Positions 44,499 to 53,342 of a stretch of DNA of 64,000 nucleotides are shown here, in pieces. Source of the stretch: an uncultured Kushneria sp. (GTDB lineage: Bacteria; Pseudomonadota; Gammaproteobacteria; Pseudomonadales; Halomonadaceae). Positions within the stretch are counted from its first letter, which is position 1; every line of letters begins with the position of its first letter. The notes under the pieces were generated by a model. It did not search any database, was not told the origin of the DNA, and saw nothing but the letters and a program-made list of their open reading frames with translations. The DNA is taken from positions 434,001 through 498,000 of the forward strand of contig NZ_CANMFC010000001.1 in the NCBI RefSeq assembly GCF_947497025.1, read 5' to 3'. A program made the position numbers and the translations under genes.

Positions 44499-45887
44499 AT
44501 GAAAAGGAAAGTGACCACTGCACTGGTAGCCCTTGTCGTTCTGGCATTGACGCTCTGGCTGGGCGCCCTGGCCTGGAGTCGTCATGAAGTGCAGGCCCGT
44601 ATGGCCGGAAAGGTCGCCGACATCAATGCGCTGGCCGGGGTTCGCGCCATCAATACCATCGACAACGATGGCTTTTTTTCCTCTAGTGGGACGCTCCGGG
44701 TCATCATGTCCGACAGCGACGCCGACGCTGATGCCCCTGCCGGGATGATCGACTGGCGTGTTGCCTATGGCGTTTTGAGTACACGGTTTTCGGGGCATGG
44801 CGATATCATGAGTCGGGACGGCAAGGCCCTGCTGGCCGATGAGCTCTCCGAGGGTGAAAGGCTCGATTTCGATGCCCATATTCAGCATCTAGGCCATGAC
44901 CTGACGCTCAACGCCAGATTTCCCGACACGATGCGCTATCATGGCCAAAACGGACAGGGGCAGGGCCCGCAGACACAGGGCATGACCCTGAGGCTGTCCG
45001 GGGCTCGGTTGGGCCTTGCTGAGAATGAGCAGGGGCTGCGTCTTGATGGCCAGTGGTCAGAGCTGGCGCAGCAAGGTTCTCGGCGTCAGGTGCATTTTGG
45101 GGAAACACACTGGTCGATGCTGTTTCCAGCCGACGACGCTGACCAGACAGGCGATGCGCCAGAGGGCCGGCCCGGCCGGCTGGACAGTCTGGATATTAGC
45201 GATGCCCGTCTGCAACGACAGGGCGGACTCCCCCTGACACTGAACAATCTTCATCTCGAAGGCAGCACCCATCATGATCGCCAGGAGTTCAGCTATCTGT
45301 TGAAAGCCCAGCTGGGTAATGCTGCGTTTTCCGAGCAGCAGCTGGGCAGTGCCTCGCTGGATGCGGTGGTGCGGCGGATCAACGAGCCGGCAGCGCGCGC
45401 ACTGCTACAGACCATGGGTCGTGATATCCGTCAGCGCTGGCAGAATGCTCGACAACAGGAGCCCCGGGACAATGCCGGATTGCAGGGCATGGCCGCCGAT
45501 GACGGCGAATATCCGAATAACGTGCATGACCTTGCCTCGCTGATGGCGCTCTGGCAGGAAGCCTTTTTTGCCGTGATGAGCGACTCCCCACAGGTGGTGG
45601 TCCATCAGCTACAGCTGGAAAGCCCGATGCTGGATCAACACATGCATCTGGATGGCGAGCTGACGCTGGATGGTACAAACATCAAGACGACCCGTGTCGA
45701 GCAGTTGCAAACCTCATGGGGGCGGGCGGCGTTCAAGCGTCGACTTGACGGTCAATTCACGCTCCACAATGCACCACCGCTGCTGGCGCTGGTGGCCGGG
45801 CAGGCCCCTGATCAGGACACGCTTGAACTTGTCATTCGAAAAGGGGTCTTTTTGGTCAATGATGAGCCCTGGTTCCTGCTGAACTAG
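44499..45887 (+). CDS. DUF945 (YdgA-like) family protein
   Basis: A 462-residue protein with one N-terminal membrane anchor (~6-24) and a large periplasmic body. It has the general DUF945 plan: an early GVRAINTIDNDGFFSSSG beta segment, a middle part with many short beta strands, and a C-terminal half ending in a hydrophobic strand near NAPPLLALVAGQ. The role of the family is not known; some members are linked to motility or envelope functions. GGGGAG lies 5 nt before ATG 44499. It is separated from pgpA by 95 bp and followed by a hairpin terminator. Confidence 0.7.
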   Translation: MKRKVTTALVALVVLALTLWLGALAWSRHEVQARMAGKVADINALAGVRAINTIDNDGFFSSSGTLRVIMSDSDADADAPAGMIDWRVAYGVLSTRFSGHGDIMSRDGKALLADELSEGERLDFDAHIQHLGHDLTLNARFPDTMRYHGQNGQGQGPQTQGMTLRLSGARLGLAENEQGLRLDGQWSELAQQGSRRQVHFGETHWSMLFPADDADQTGDAPEGRPGRLDSLDISDARLQRQGGLPLTLNNLHLEGSTHHDRQEFSYLLKAQLGNAAFSEQQLGSASLDAVVRRINEPAARALLQTMGRDIRQRWQNARQQEPRDNAGLQGMAADDGEYPNNVHDLASLMALWQEAFFAVMSDSPQVVVHQLQLESPMLDQHMHLDGELTLDGTNIKTTRVEQLQTSWGRAAFKRRLDGQFTLHNAPPLLALVAGQAPDQDTLELVIRKGVFLVNDEPWFLLN

Positions 45888-45926
45888 ACTTTTGATCAGA
45901 ACAGGGATTTGTCGGAAATGAATTAC

Positions 45927-45956
45927 GCGGCTGCCTCTGGCAGCCGCTGTCGTTTT
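45927..45956 (+). terminator. Intrinsic terminator after the DUF945 gene
   Basis: GCGGCTGCC (45927-45935) / GGCAGCCGC (45939-45947) with a 3-nt loop, followed by TGTCGTTTT. A strong stem with a short, interrupted T-run. Confidence 0.7.
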
Positions 45957-45987
45957 GAACCGGCAAACGTTTTAGTGTGCCTCCGGA

Positions 45988-46015
45988 CTTGATAACGGCG
46001 TCCGGTGCCCGCATT
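45988..46015 (+). promoter_or_regulatory. Candidate heat-shock (sigma32) promoter of lon
   Basis: CTTGAT (45988-45993), a 14-bp spacer, then CCCGCATT (46008-46015) resemble the sigma32 consensus CTTGAA-N11-15-CCCCATNT. It lies about 90 bp before the lon start. lon is a classic heat-shock gene, so the site is plausible, but the -10 part is imperfect. Confidence 0.4.
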
Positions 46016-46105
46016 GCCACAGACAACAGGTAACGCCGGCCACGTGTTGCTGCCCCAGGCATCACCGCCGGCGCACGGTTTCGATACGGGAGAGCAGGGT
46101 AGCCC

Positions 46106-48505
46106 ATGAGTGAAGAAGATCAGTCCGACTACACCATCGAGTCCGGTGATGACAACGACAGTGCCATGACGCAGGCCGTAGTGCCTGCCAGTGAGTATCT
46201 GCCCGAAAGGCTCTATCTGCTGCCGGTGCACAATCGCCCTTTCTTCCCGGCACAGGTTCAGCCGCTGGTACTTAATCGCAAGCGCTGGAGTGATACGCTC
46301 GAGCAGGTCGGCAATACGTCGCACCATATTGTCGGGTTGACCTTTATCGGCGATACGGGTGCTGACCCATCGCCGGAAGAGTTCCCTGTCTATGGCACGG
46401 CCGTGCGCGTCCACCGTGCCGAGAACAATCAGGAGCAGCTGCAGTTCATCGCTCAGGGGCTGCGTCGTTTCAGGATTACCCGCTGGCTGTCACAGGAGCC
46501 GCCCTACCTTGTCGAGGTTCACTATCCCAAAGAGCCGGTCGAGAAGCAGAGCGATGAAACGCGGGCCTATGCGATGGCCATCATCAATGGCATCAAGGAG
46601 CTCCTGCCCATCAATCCGCTCTATGGGGAGGAGCTCAAGCACTACCTCAACCGTTTCAGCCCCAACGAGCCCGGCCCGCTGACCGATTTTGCCGCAGCCA
46701 TCACGTCGGCGCGTGGCCCCGAGCTTCAGTCGGTGCTGGAGACCCTGCCGGTGCTGGAGCGCATGCAGGTGGTACTGCCACTACTGCGCAAGGAAATCGA
46801 GGTCGCGCAGCTGCAAAGCGAGATCTCCGAGCAGGTCAATGCCCAGATGCAGGAGCGTCAGCGCGAGTTCTTTCTGCGCGAGCAGCTCAAGGTCATCCAG
46901 AAGGAGCTGGGTATTTCCAAGGATGACCGGGAAAACGATGTCGATACCTTCCGCGCGCGTCTGGAAGACAAGGTTGTCCCGGAGCGCGTGCAGGCCCGTA
47001 TTGATGACGAGCTTGGCAAGCTTTCAGTGCTGGAAACCGGCTCGCCTGAATATGGCACCACACGTAACTACCTTGACTGGCTGACCGCGCTGCCCTGGGG
47101 GATCACCTCCGAGGACCAGATGGATCTACCGCATGCGCGCCAGGTGCTCGATCGTGATCATGACGGCCTGCAGGATGTTAAAAATCGCATCATCGAATTC
47201 CTTGCCGAAGGCACCTTCAAGGGCGATGTCGGTGGATCGATTCTGCTGCTGGTTGGCCCACCCGGGGTTGGCAAGACATCAGTGGGCCGCTCGATTGCCG
47301 AAGCGCTGGGACGCAGGTTCTACCGCTTCTCGGTCGGCGGTATGCGGGATGAGGCCGAGATCAAGGGCCACCGCCGCACCTACATTGGCGCCATGCCTGG
47401 CAAGCTGGTGCAGGCGATAAAGGAGGTCGATGTCGAGAACCCGGTCATCATGCTTGATGAGATCGACAAGCTGGGCCAGTCCTTTCAGGGTGATCCGGCC
47501 TCGGCGCTGCTGGAGGTGCTCGATCCGGAGCAGAACGTCGATTTCCTCGATCATTATCTCGACGTGCGCATGGACCTCTCCAAGGTATTGTTTGTCTGCA
47601 CGGCCAACCAGCTCGATACGATTCCCGCGGCGCTTCTGGACCGCATGGAGCAGATTCGACTGGCCGGCTACATTGCCGAGGAGAAGGTGGCGATTGCCAA
47701 AAACCATCTCTGGCCGAAGCTTTTGGAGCGTGACCGCATTCCCAAAAAGCGCATCAATCTGACCGATGCCGCGCTCAAGCATGTGATCGAGGGCTATGCG
47801 CGTGAATCCGGCGTACGCCAGCTTGAAAAGCAGCTGCATCGCATCGTGCGCAAGGCCGCCGTCAAGCTGCTGGAAGAGGAGCTCGACACGGTCAAGGTGT
47901 CGGTCAATAACCTTGAGGAGTTTCTGGGCGCACCGATGTTCCGCAAGGAAAAGGTGCTCAAGGGCGTGGGCGTGGTGACAGGCCTTGCCTGGACGGCCAT
48001 GGGTGGGGCCACCCTGCCGATCGAGGCCACGCGGGTGCACGGTCTGCAGCGCGGCATCAAGCTGACCGGCAAGCTGGGCGATGTCATGCAGGAATCCGCC
48101 AATCTGGCCTACAGCTTCGTGCTCGGCCATCTGCAGGAGTTTGGCGCGCAGCCGGGCTACTTTGACCAGGCCTTTATTCACCTGCACGTGCCGGAAGGGG
48201 CCACACCCAAGGATGGCCCGTCAGCGGGGGTCACCATGACCACGGCGCTGCTGTCGCTGGCGCGCGGGCAGGACATCAACCGTCCGCTGGCCATGACGGG
48301 TGAAATTACGCTGACCGGACAGGTGCTGCCGGTGGGCGGCATTCGTGAAAAGGTGATCGCTGCCCGGCGCAGTGCCATCTTCGAGTTGATCCTGCCGCAG
48401 GCCAACCAGCGTGACTTCGATGAGCTGCCGGATTTCCTGAAAGAGGGCATGACCGTGAATTTTGCCCGCACCTATCAGGATGTGGCCAAAGTGGTGTTTG
48501 ATTGA
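46106..48505 (+). CDS. lon: ATP-dependent protease Lon
   Basis: A 799-residue cytosolic AAA+ serine protease that degrades misfolded and regulatory proteins. The N-terminal substrate domain (~28-230) starts LYLLPVHNRPFFPAQVQPLVL. The AAA+ module has Walker A GPPGVGKT (Lys ~389) and Walker B VIMLDEIDK. The proteolytic domain has the catalytic Ser706 in PKDGPSAGVTM and Lys749 in GGIREKVIAA, 43 residues apart as in E. coli (679/722). The N-terminus is ~27 residues longer than E. coli Lon, with acidic residues. Stand-alone gene with its own promoter and terminator. Confidence 0.97.
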   Translation: MSEEDQSDYTIESGDDNDSAMTQAVVPASEYLPERLYLLPVHNRPFFPAQVQPLVLNRKRWSDTLEQVGNTSHHIVGLTFIGDTGADPSPEEFPVYGTAVRVHRAENNQEQLQFIAQGLRRFRITRWLSQEPPYLVEVHYPKEPVEKQSDETRAYAMAIINGIKELLPINPLYGEELKHYLNRFSPNEPGPLTDFAAAITSARGPELQSVLETLPVLERMQVVLPLLRKEIEVAQLQSEISEQVNAQMQERQREFFLREQLKVIQKELGISKDDRENDVDTFRARLEDKVVPERVQARIDDELGKLSVLETGSPEYGTTRNYLDWLTALPWGITSEDQMDLPHARQVLDRDHDGLQDVKNRIIEFLAEGTFKGDVGGSILLLVGPPGVGKTSVGRSIAEALGRRFYRFSVGGMRDEAEIKGHRRTYIGAMPGKLVQAIKEVDVENPVIMLDEIDKLGQSFQGDPASALLEVLDPEQNVDFLDHYLDVRMDLSKVLFVCTANQLDTIPAALLDRMEQIRLAGYIAEEKVAIAKNHLWPKLLERDRIPKKRINLTDAALKHVIEGYARESGVRQLEKQLHRIVRKAAVKLLEEELDTVKVSVNNLEEFLGAPMFRKEKVLKGVGVVTGLAWTAMGGATLPIEATRVHGLQRGIKLTGKLGDVMQESANLAYSFVLGHLQEFGAQPGYFDQAFIHLHVPEGATPKDGPSAGVTMTTALLSLARGQDINRPLAMTGEITLTGQVLPVGGIREKVIAARRSAIFELILPQANQRDFDELPDFLKEGMTVNFARTYQDVAKVVFD

Positions 48506-48527
48506 TCAGGCACCTGACCCTGAACGC

Positions 48528-48556
48528 AAAAGCCGCCCTGACCGGGCGGCTTTTTT
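48528..48556. terminator. Terminator between convergent lon and dhaKL
   Basis: AGCCGCCC (48531-48538) / GGGCGGCT (48544-48551) with a 5-nt loop, flanked by AAA on the left and TTTTT on the right. It can serve lon on the plus strand and, less strongly, the minus-strand kinase gene. Confidence 0.9.
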
Positions 48557-48574
48557 AATGTCGTCTGCGACCAT

Positions 48575-50215
48575 TCAGCGGTGACCGGCACGCCCAGCCA
48601 TCGCTTCAAACAGCCGGGCCACGGCTTCAGCGCCCGGATCGACCACTCCCTCAAGGGCCTGCTCCGGCACCAGCGAAGAGCGACCGGCGCCGGCCTTGCG
48701 CATGCCGGCGGTCTCGTCGGCACCCGAGCGGGCCGATTGGGCCGCCGCTTCAAGGCTCTGGCCATCAGCCAGCGTCTCGATGGCAGGGATCAGTGCGTCC
48801 AGCATGGTACGATCACCCTGCTGCGCACCGCCGTAATGCTGCATCCGCTCAATGCCTGCCTGCAGGGCTTTTGGCCAGCTGCCCTCTTCTTCCAGCTGCT
48901 GTGCGGCGCTGGTCATCAGAATCGACAGCAGTACGCCACTTGAGCCGCCCATGGCGGTGGCAAACAGGTGCCCCAGCTCGCTGGCCAGGCGCGCGTTTTC
49001 TCCGGTGGAGAGCCGGCCTTCATTCAGAGCGTTCAGTACGGCTCTTGCCCCTGCGGCAAAGGTGGCACCGGCGTCACCATCGCCGACTCTGGCATCGAGC
49101 TCGTCCAGCGCCTTCTCACTGTCCTTGAGCGTGGTCGCAAGGTGGGCGATCAGATGGCCGCGCGTCTCATCATGACGGCCTTCACCTGGCGAGGGCCGCT
49201 GACTGAAGCGTGGCGAAAAGGTTTCGATATCATGCACTGTCTGCGGTGTTGGCCAGGCCGGCGCCTGAACCGGTGCGTTCAGCGCCTCAAGGATTGTCTT
49301 GTCTGCCGGCGCCAGCGTGACGGAAAAACCGTGCATGTCCAGCGAGGTCATCAGCGGTGCGGGGCCCAGCAGTAGCGCCACATTGGCGCGACCGAGCTGG
49401 TCAAGGCAGGCGCGCTTGAGTACCTGCATCTCCTGCGGGGCGCAGCTGCCCAGATTGTTGAGCAGGACCACCCAGGGCCCGTTATCGGGACGGCCCAGCG
49501 CCTCAAGCACCTGTGTCACGGCGTCATCGGCGCTATCGGGCGTAACCTGACGGACACCGGGCTCGTTATGGATGCCCAGCCCCAGCTCGGATGTCTTGCG
49601 TGAAGACGCTTCCTGCCCGGGCAGGGTAGCACTGGATAGTGCCATGCCCATGGAGCGTACACGTGTGGCCATATCATGGGCTGCCTGGTGGACCGTTGCG
49701 AGATCATCGCCCCGTTCGGCGCAGTAGCCGGCCATCTTGTGGACCAGCAGGGTGCCGGCCAGCCCGCGCGGCTGAGGAGCGTCCGGCAGGGCCACGTCAT
49801 CGGCCACGATCACCGTTTCTACCTGAAAGCCTTCTTCGCGGGCGCGTTCGGCGGCAAGTCCAAAATTGAGCCGGTCACCGGTATAGTTCTTGATGATCAA
49901 AAGACAGCCGGCGTCTCCACAGCAGGCGCGAATGCCGGCGAGGATGGCTTCTACGCCCGGTGAAGCGAAAACATCCCCGGCCACGGCCGCTGTCAGCATG
50001 CCCTGGCCCACAAAGCCCGCATGTGCCGGCTCGTGCCCAGAGCCACCGCCTGAAATCAGGGCGACCTGCTGGCGGCCTTCACGGTCCGGCTGCCAGTCCG
50101 AGCGCATGACGATGCGCGCATCCTGGTGATCGGAAAGGGTAACGCGGGTCGACATGGCCAGACCTTCAAGCAGTTCGCTGACCAGATGTGCCGATTGATT
50201 ATAGAAATGATGCAT
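48575..50215 (-). CDS. Dihydroxyacetone kinase, single-chain DhaK-DhaL (ATP-dependent)
   Basis: A 546-residue kinase. The N-terminal DhaK domain (~1-330) has ISGGGSGHEPAHAGFVGQGML and the His that binds dihydroxyacetone covalently in GLGIHNEPGV. The C-terminal DhaL domain (~355-546) has ARVGDGDAGATFAAGARAV, the Asp set that holds Mg-ATP, and GGSSGVLLSILMTSAAQ. The fused form uses ATP, unlike the PTS-driven DhaKLM of E. coli. No glycerol dehydrogenase lies nearby, so the source of dihydroxyacetone is not evident from context. Convergent to lon. Confidence 0.92.
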   Translation of the reverse strand: MHHFYNQSAHLVSELLEGLAMSTRVTLSDHQDARIVMRSDWQPDREGRQQVALISGGGSGHEPAHAGFVGQGMLTAAVAGDVFASPGVEAILAGIRACCGDAGCLLIIKNYTGDRLNFGLAAERAREEGFQVETVIVADDVALPDAPQPRGLAGTLLVHKMAGYCAERGDDLATVHQAAHDMATRVRSMGMALSSATLPGQEASSRKTSELGLGIHNEPGVRQVTPDSADDAVTQVLEALGRPDNGPWVVLLNNLGSCAPQEMQVLKRACLDQLGRANVALLLGPAPLMTSLDMHGFSVTLAPADKTILEALNAPVQAPAWPTPQTVHDIETFSPRFSQRPSPGEGRHDETRGHLIAHLATTLKDSEKALDELDARVGDGDAGATFAAGARAVLNALNEGRLSTGENARLASELGHLFATAMGGSSGVLLSILMTSAAQQLEEEGSWPKALQAGIERMQHYGGAQQGDRTMLDALIPAIETLADGQSLEAAAQSARSGADETAGMRKAGAGRSSLVPEQALEGVVDPGAEAVARLFEAMAGRAGHR

Positions 50216-50292
50216 AAAAGGCTCCTTTAAGAGGGCGCTTTCAGCGTAGAGGGTTCCGGGCGGAAACAGGAGTCCCTTGTGTCATGCAGAGC

Positions 50293-51318
50293 TCAGCCGG
50301 CGTTCGTTGGCGCTGGCCGACGGGGCGCTGGCCATTCGATCGGCCCCCGGTCGATCCCCGGATCCAGACGCCCCGGTTGCATTTCGGGCGTGCAATCCTT
50401 GAGGGCGTTGGCCAGCCGATTCAGAGCGGCCTGTCCGCTGGTGCCGGCAGTCACTTTTTCCCACCACTGTCGATGTACGGCACGCACGGTGACCGGAACG
50501 GTGGTCAGACCCAGGCGCTGTGCCATCGCCAGACGGTGCAGACCGCGATTAACCTTGAGCAGATGGCCTTCACGCGTCACGACCACGCCAAGCGTATCCT
50601 TGCCGCGAGTAGTGTCAAACCCGTGACAGGCCATGTCATCAAGAAAACCCAGATAGATATTCAGGTAAGCCAGAATTTTCGCTTCACTGTCCAGCACAAT
50701 GCCTTCATGAGCCGACACCCAGGGGGAGCCCGCTTTCAGGCGCGCGGCATGTTCCTGAAAGCGTTGCGTCAGGGTGAGATCGTCACGGTGCTCGTCCAGA
50801 TCGGTGATGAATTGATAGCGAGAGCCATGACGCAGATCGCCACGGCTTTGATCCCATTCGCCGTCCCAGAGAAAGGCGGAAGAGGAGGGACGTTTGCCGC
50901 CAACGCCCTTGAAGTTGACATCACGAATCATGTCTCGCGGATTGATATACACCACCAGTCGATCGCCCAGGCGTTTTTCAATGGAGCGTCGGGGGAGTCC
51001 CGCCCTTTCAAGGTGTGCACCGCCAGGCTTGCCCTTTAGCCAGCGCTGAAACCAGAATTCTTCAAAAGGTATACCCACGCGTTGCTGAAACGACGACTTG
51101 AACCACTCCTGAAGGTGGACACGCCGCATCGACCAGCGGAGACGATCGCTGCCCAAGCAGGCAAAGGCATTCTCATCCTGCGGGAGAGGGGAGTTGTGAA
51201 AAAACCTTGAAGACATGAAATGAACCGATAACTCGAGACTGGGTACGTATACGATAAGTTTATCATGTCGGACAGGGAATGCTGGAAAAGGCCGCACCAG
51301 GGGGGCAAATTCAGACAT
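50293..51318 (-). CDS. ParB-like (partition nuclease fold) hypothetical protein
   Basis: A 341-residue protein of unknown role. The C-terminal half includes GVVVTREGHLLKVNRGLHRLAMAQRLGL and VPVTVRAVHRQWWEKV, which resembles the ParB/Srx-like core (G-x-H-R-x-x-A/A-x-x-L-G), as seen in orphan ParB-like proteins rather than plasmid partition proteins. The N-terminal half is Phe/Arg/Trp-rich (FSSFQQRVGIPFEEFWFQRWLKG-like, in part SFQQRVGIPFEEFWF) with no membrane segment. No helix-turn-helix is obvious and there is no parA next to it. ATG 51318 is the longest start; an in-frame ATG at 51216 is possible. Divergent from the secreted protein gene at 51583. Confidence 0.6.
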   Translation of the reverse strand: MSEFAPLVRPFPAFPVRHDKLIVYVPSLELSVHFMSSRFFHNSPLPQDENAFACLGSDRLRWSMRRVHLQEWFKSSFQQRVGIPFEEFWFQRWLKGKPGGAHLERAGLPRRSIEKRLGDRLVVYINPRDMIRDVNFKGVGGKRPSSSAFLWDGEWDQSRGDLRHGSRYQFITDLDEHRDDLTLTQRFQEHAARLKAGSPWVSAHEGIVLDSEAKILAYLNIYLGFLDDMACHGFDTTRGKDTLGVVVTREGHLLKVNRGLHRLAMAQRLGLTTVPVTVRAVHRQWWEKVTAGTSGQAALNRLANALKDCTPEMQPGRLDPGIDRGPIEWPAPRRPAPTNAG

Positions 51319-51370
51319 CGCAGGGCAGTTTATTTCTTGACCCAGGCTTTATCTCTCTTTGTACAGCACT

Positions 51371-51399
51371 TTGACAGACTGCGTTTTGTACCCTAATTT
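51371..51399 (+). promoter_or_regulatory. Sigma70 promoter of the secreted low-complexity protein
   Basis: A consensus -35 TTGACA (51371-51376), a 17-bp spacer and a -10 TAATTT (51394-51399). Transcription would start near 51406, leaving a leader of about 175 nt before the gene at 51583. This is the best promoter match seen in the window. Confidence 0.65.
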
Positions 51400-51582
51400 T
51401 ACGCTTACTTACTCAGCGGTATCCTGCAGAGTGCCGCTGTGACTGTCTTGCATGCCATGAAAGGCAGACTGCAATACTGCTTGAGGTTTGTTGCAGGAAG
51501 TATCTGTGTACCCGGTCCCGGTACTGTGGCCTGAACGTGCTTGTGTACCGGAACGAAAATCAGAGTCACGGAGGAAGTATCC

Positions 51583-51978
51583 ATGAAGAAAATTATTGCT
51601 GCCGCTTTTTGTGCCGCTTTTGTACTGCCTGCCATGTCTGTCATGGCCTCGAGTGAAGCTACTCAAACCGCTGCTGGCAGTGAGGGTCAGGAAATGACCG
51701 GTACAGCGACCACAGAGTCCTCCAGTGCCATGGATAACAGTGCCACCAGCACTGATGCCACGCCTACCGGTCAGGGCGGAAATGGAAGCTCGGCACAAAT
51801 GAACGACATGGAAGGCATGAGTGATTCCAGCAGCGGCTCAATGGGCAACACTGGTACCAGTGCCGAAAATGCCGATGAGACCATGACCGGTCGACAGGGG
51901 CATTCCGCGCAGATGGAGTCCACTGATCCCATGGATGATGGTGATAGCACCGAACATGGCGACAGCCCGTCCAACTGA
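51583..51978 (+). CDS. Secreted Ser/Thr/Gly/Met/Asp-rich low-complexity protein
   Basis: A 131-residue protein with a clear signal peptide (MKKIIAAAFCAAFVLPAMSV, cleavage near ASS ~22-24). The mature part has almost no hydrophobic core: it is built of Ser, Thr, Gly, Asn, Met and acidic residues, with repeated short patterns such as S-A-Q-M and H-S-A-Q-M. It is expected to be unfolded, acidic and Met-rich (about 14 Met), and to act in the periplasm or outside. GGAGG lies 8 nt before the ATG, so the gene is well translated. No family recognised. It could be a metal- or oxidation-buffering protein, but that is a guess. Confidence 0.7.
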   Translation: MKKIIAAAFCAAFVLPAMSVMASSEATQTAAGSEGQEMTGTATTESSSAMDNSATSTDATPTGQGGNGSSAQMNDMEGMSDSSSGSMGNTGTSAENADETMTGRQGHSAQMESTDPMDDGDSTEHGDSPSN

Positions 51979-52017
51979 TCCTGTCTTCGATGTAATAACT
52001 GCATTGAACGCGATTTG

Positions 52018-52055
52018 AAGAGGTCCGGCAGCCAACGCTGTCGGGCCTCTTGCTT
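52018..52055 (+). terminator. Intrinsic terminator of the secreted protein gene
   Basis: AAGAGGTCCGGCAGC (52018-52032) / GCTGTCGGGCCTCTT (52037-52051) with a CAAC loop and one mismatched pair inside, then GCTTT. It lies between this gene and the convergent nudE. Confidence 0.75.
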
Positions 52056-52103
52056 TATCAGTGTTCATGGCGGGTCGGGCACGCGATCTGTATCGAGGGC
52101 TGG

Positions 52104-52688
52104 TTACCAGAACATGGGATCGGGCGTTTCCTGTCTGTCGCGAAGTCGCTCCCTGGCAATGAAGAGTGCTGCGATGGCACGTCCTTCGTGGAAATCGCCT
52201 CGGGTCAGCAGGGCCGCGATGTCTTCGATGGCATGTTTTTCGACGATCAGGGGCTCGGGTTCGTCGCCTGGTAGTTGTTCCTTGTAGAGCTGGGTGGCCA
52301 TGACCACATGAATGCGGTGGGTCATGTAATTGGGCGCCAGCGTCAGTTCGATCAGGGGTTCGATCACGTGTGCGCCATAGCCACACTCTTCGCGAAGTTC
52401 CCGGTTGGCCGCCGTGACAATGTCTTCGCCCGGATCAATCACCCCCTTGGGGAGCGTCAGGGCATAGTCTTCGATACCGACCGCATACTCCTGAATCAAC
52501 AGCACATGATCCGGGTCCGGCATCGCCACAATCATGACAGCCCCTGCACCATTTCCGTTGCTGGTCAGACGCTCGAAAGTACGCTGTTCGCCGTTGGAAA
52601 ATTCGAGCTCCAGCGCTTCAATTGCAAAAAGCCGGCTCTGGGCGATGCTGCGCCGCCGTCCGATTTCGGGCTTTCCTGATGGGGACAT
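52104..52688 (-). CDS. nudE: ADP compounds hydrolase NudE (Nudix family)
   Basis: A 194-residue Nudix hydrolase for ADP-ribose, Ap3A and NADH-type substrates. The Nudix box is complete: GVIDPGEDIVTAANRELREECGYGA (G-x5-E-x7-REVxEExG form, ~97-121). E. coli NudE has 186 residues. ATG 52688 follows GAGG and is chosen over the longer frame to 52844, which overlaps the divergent hslR promoter. It lies next to hslR, the same neighbourhood as in E. coli (nudE near hslRO). Confidence 0.9.
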   Translation of the reverse strand: MSPSGKPEIGRRRSIAQSRLFAIEALELEFSNGEQRTFERLTSNGNGAGAVMIVAMPDPDHVLLIQEYAVGIEDYALTLPKGVIDPGEDIVTAANRELREECGYGAHVIEPLIELTLAPNYMTHRIHVVMATQLYKEQLPGDEPEPLIVEKHAIEDIAALLTRGDFHEGRAIAALFIARERLRDRQETPDPMFW

Positions 52689-52868
52689 GTTTCTACCTCC
52701 GGATGCTTCAAAAGACGGGAGCGGCGGATACAACGTGATCTCGATGCCTGAGCCACAGGTTATCGCATTGTGTTGTGGACAGCATCTGTTTGACCCTGCA
52801 ATGACAGGGGCTTGAGAGCATGGCTTTTGCCCCCATATTGGCATTCAGAAACGGTGTGGAGACATGGC

Positions 52869-53261
52869 ATGAGCGAACAGGTTCGACTCGATAAATGGCT
52901 CTGGGCAGCCCGATTTTTCAAGACCCGCGGGCTGGCGCAGAAGGCCATTGACGGTGGTAAGGTTCACTACAATGGTGCGCGCACCAAGGTGAGCAAGATC
53001 GTGGAGCCCGGCGCGCTGCTGACACTGCCCCAGGGGTGGGATCGAATCGAGGTGGAGATCATCGACGTCAGCGACAAGCGGCGCGGTGCCTCCGAGGCTC
53101 AGACGCTTTACCGTGAAACACCGGCAAGCATTGAGCGTCGTACCCGTGAAGCCGAGATTCGCCGCATGGACAAGAGCATGCAGCCCCCGAAGGGGCGCCC
53201 GGACCGTCGAGCCCGTCGCGATATCCAGAATTTTCAGCGTCACAAGCATGACGACTCCTAG
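52869..53261 (+). CDS. hslR: Heat shock protein 15 (HslR), S4 RNA-binding
   Basis: A 130-residue protein with an N-terminal S4 domain (VRLDKWLWAARFFKTRGLAQKAIDGGKVHYNG, ~6-37). HslR binds 50S subunits that carry a stalled nascent chain and helps recycle them. The C-terminus is highly basic (KGRPDRRARRDIQNFQRHK). E. coli HslR is 133 aa. ATG 52869 is chosen; the open frame from 52812 overlaps the nudE promoter region. It is followed after 81 bp by hslO. Confidence 0.93.
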   Translation: MSEQVRLDKWLWAARFFKTRGLAQKAIDGGKVHYNGARTKVSKIVEPGALLTLPQGWDRIEVEIIDVSDKRRGASEAQTLYRETPASIERRTREAEIRRMDKSMQPPKGRPDRRARRDIQNFQRHKHDDS

Positions 53262-53342
53262 CGCCTGCGCAGTGCTTTGATAACCGGGTTTTTCATGTTC
53301 ATGCCTGCCGTGCCGATTACCCTTTTCCTTATCGAGCGACCC

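Noticed and set aside
44417-44587. A GTG-started 56-codon frame between pgpA and the DUF945 gene
   Set aside because: It overlaps the DUF945 start in another frame, and its second half follows that gene's coding sequence. Only the first 25 codons look protein-like, which is not enough.
46858-48187. Minus-strand frames opposite lon (up to 302 codons)
   Set aside because: Lon is intact; these have no domain or ribosome binding site.
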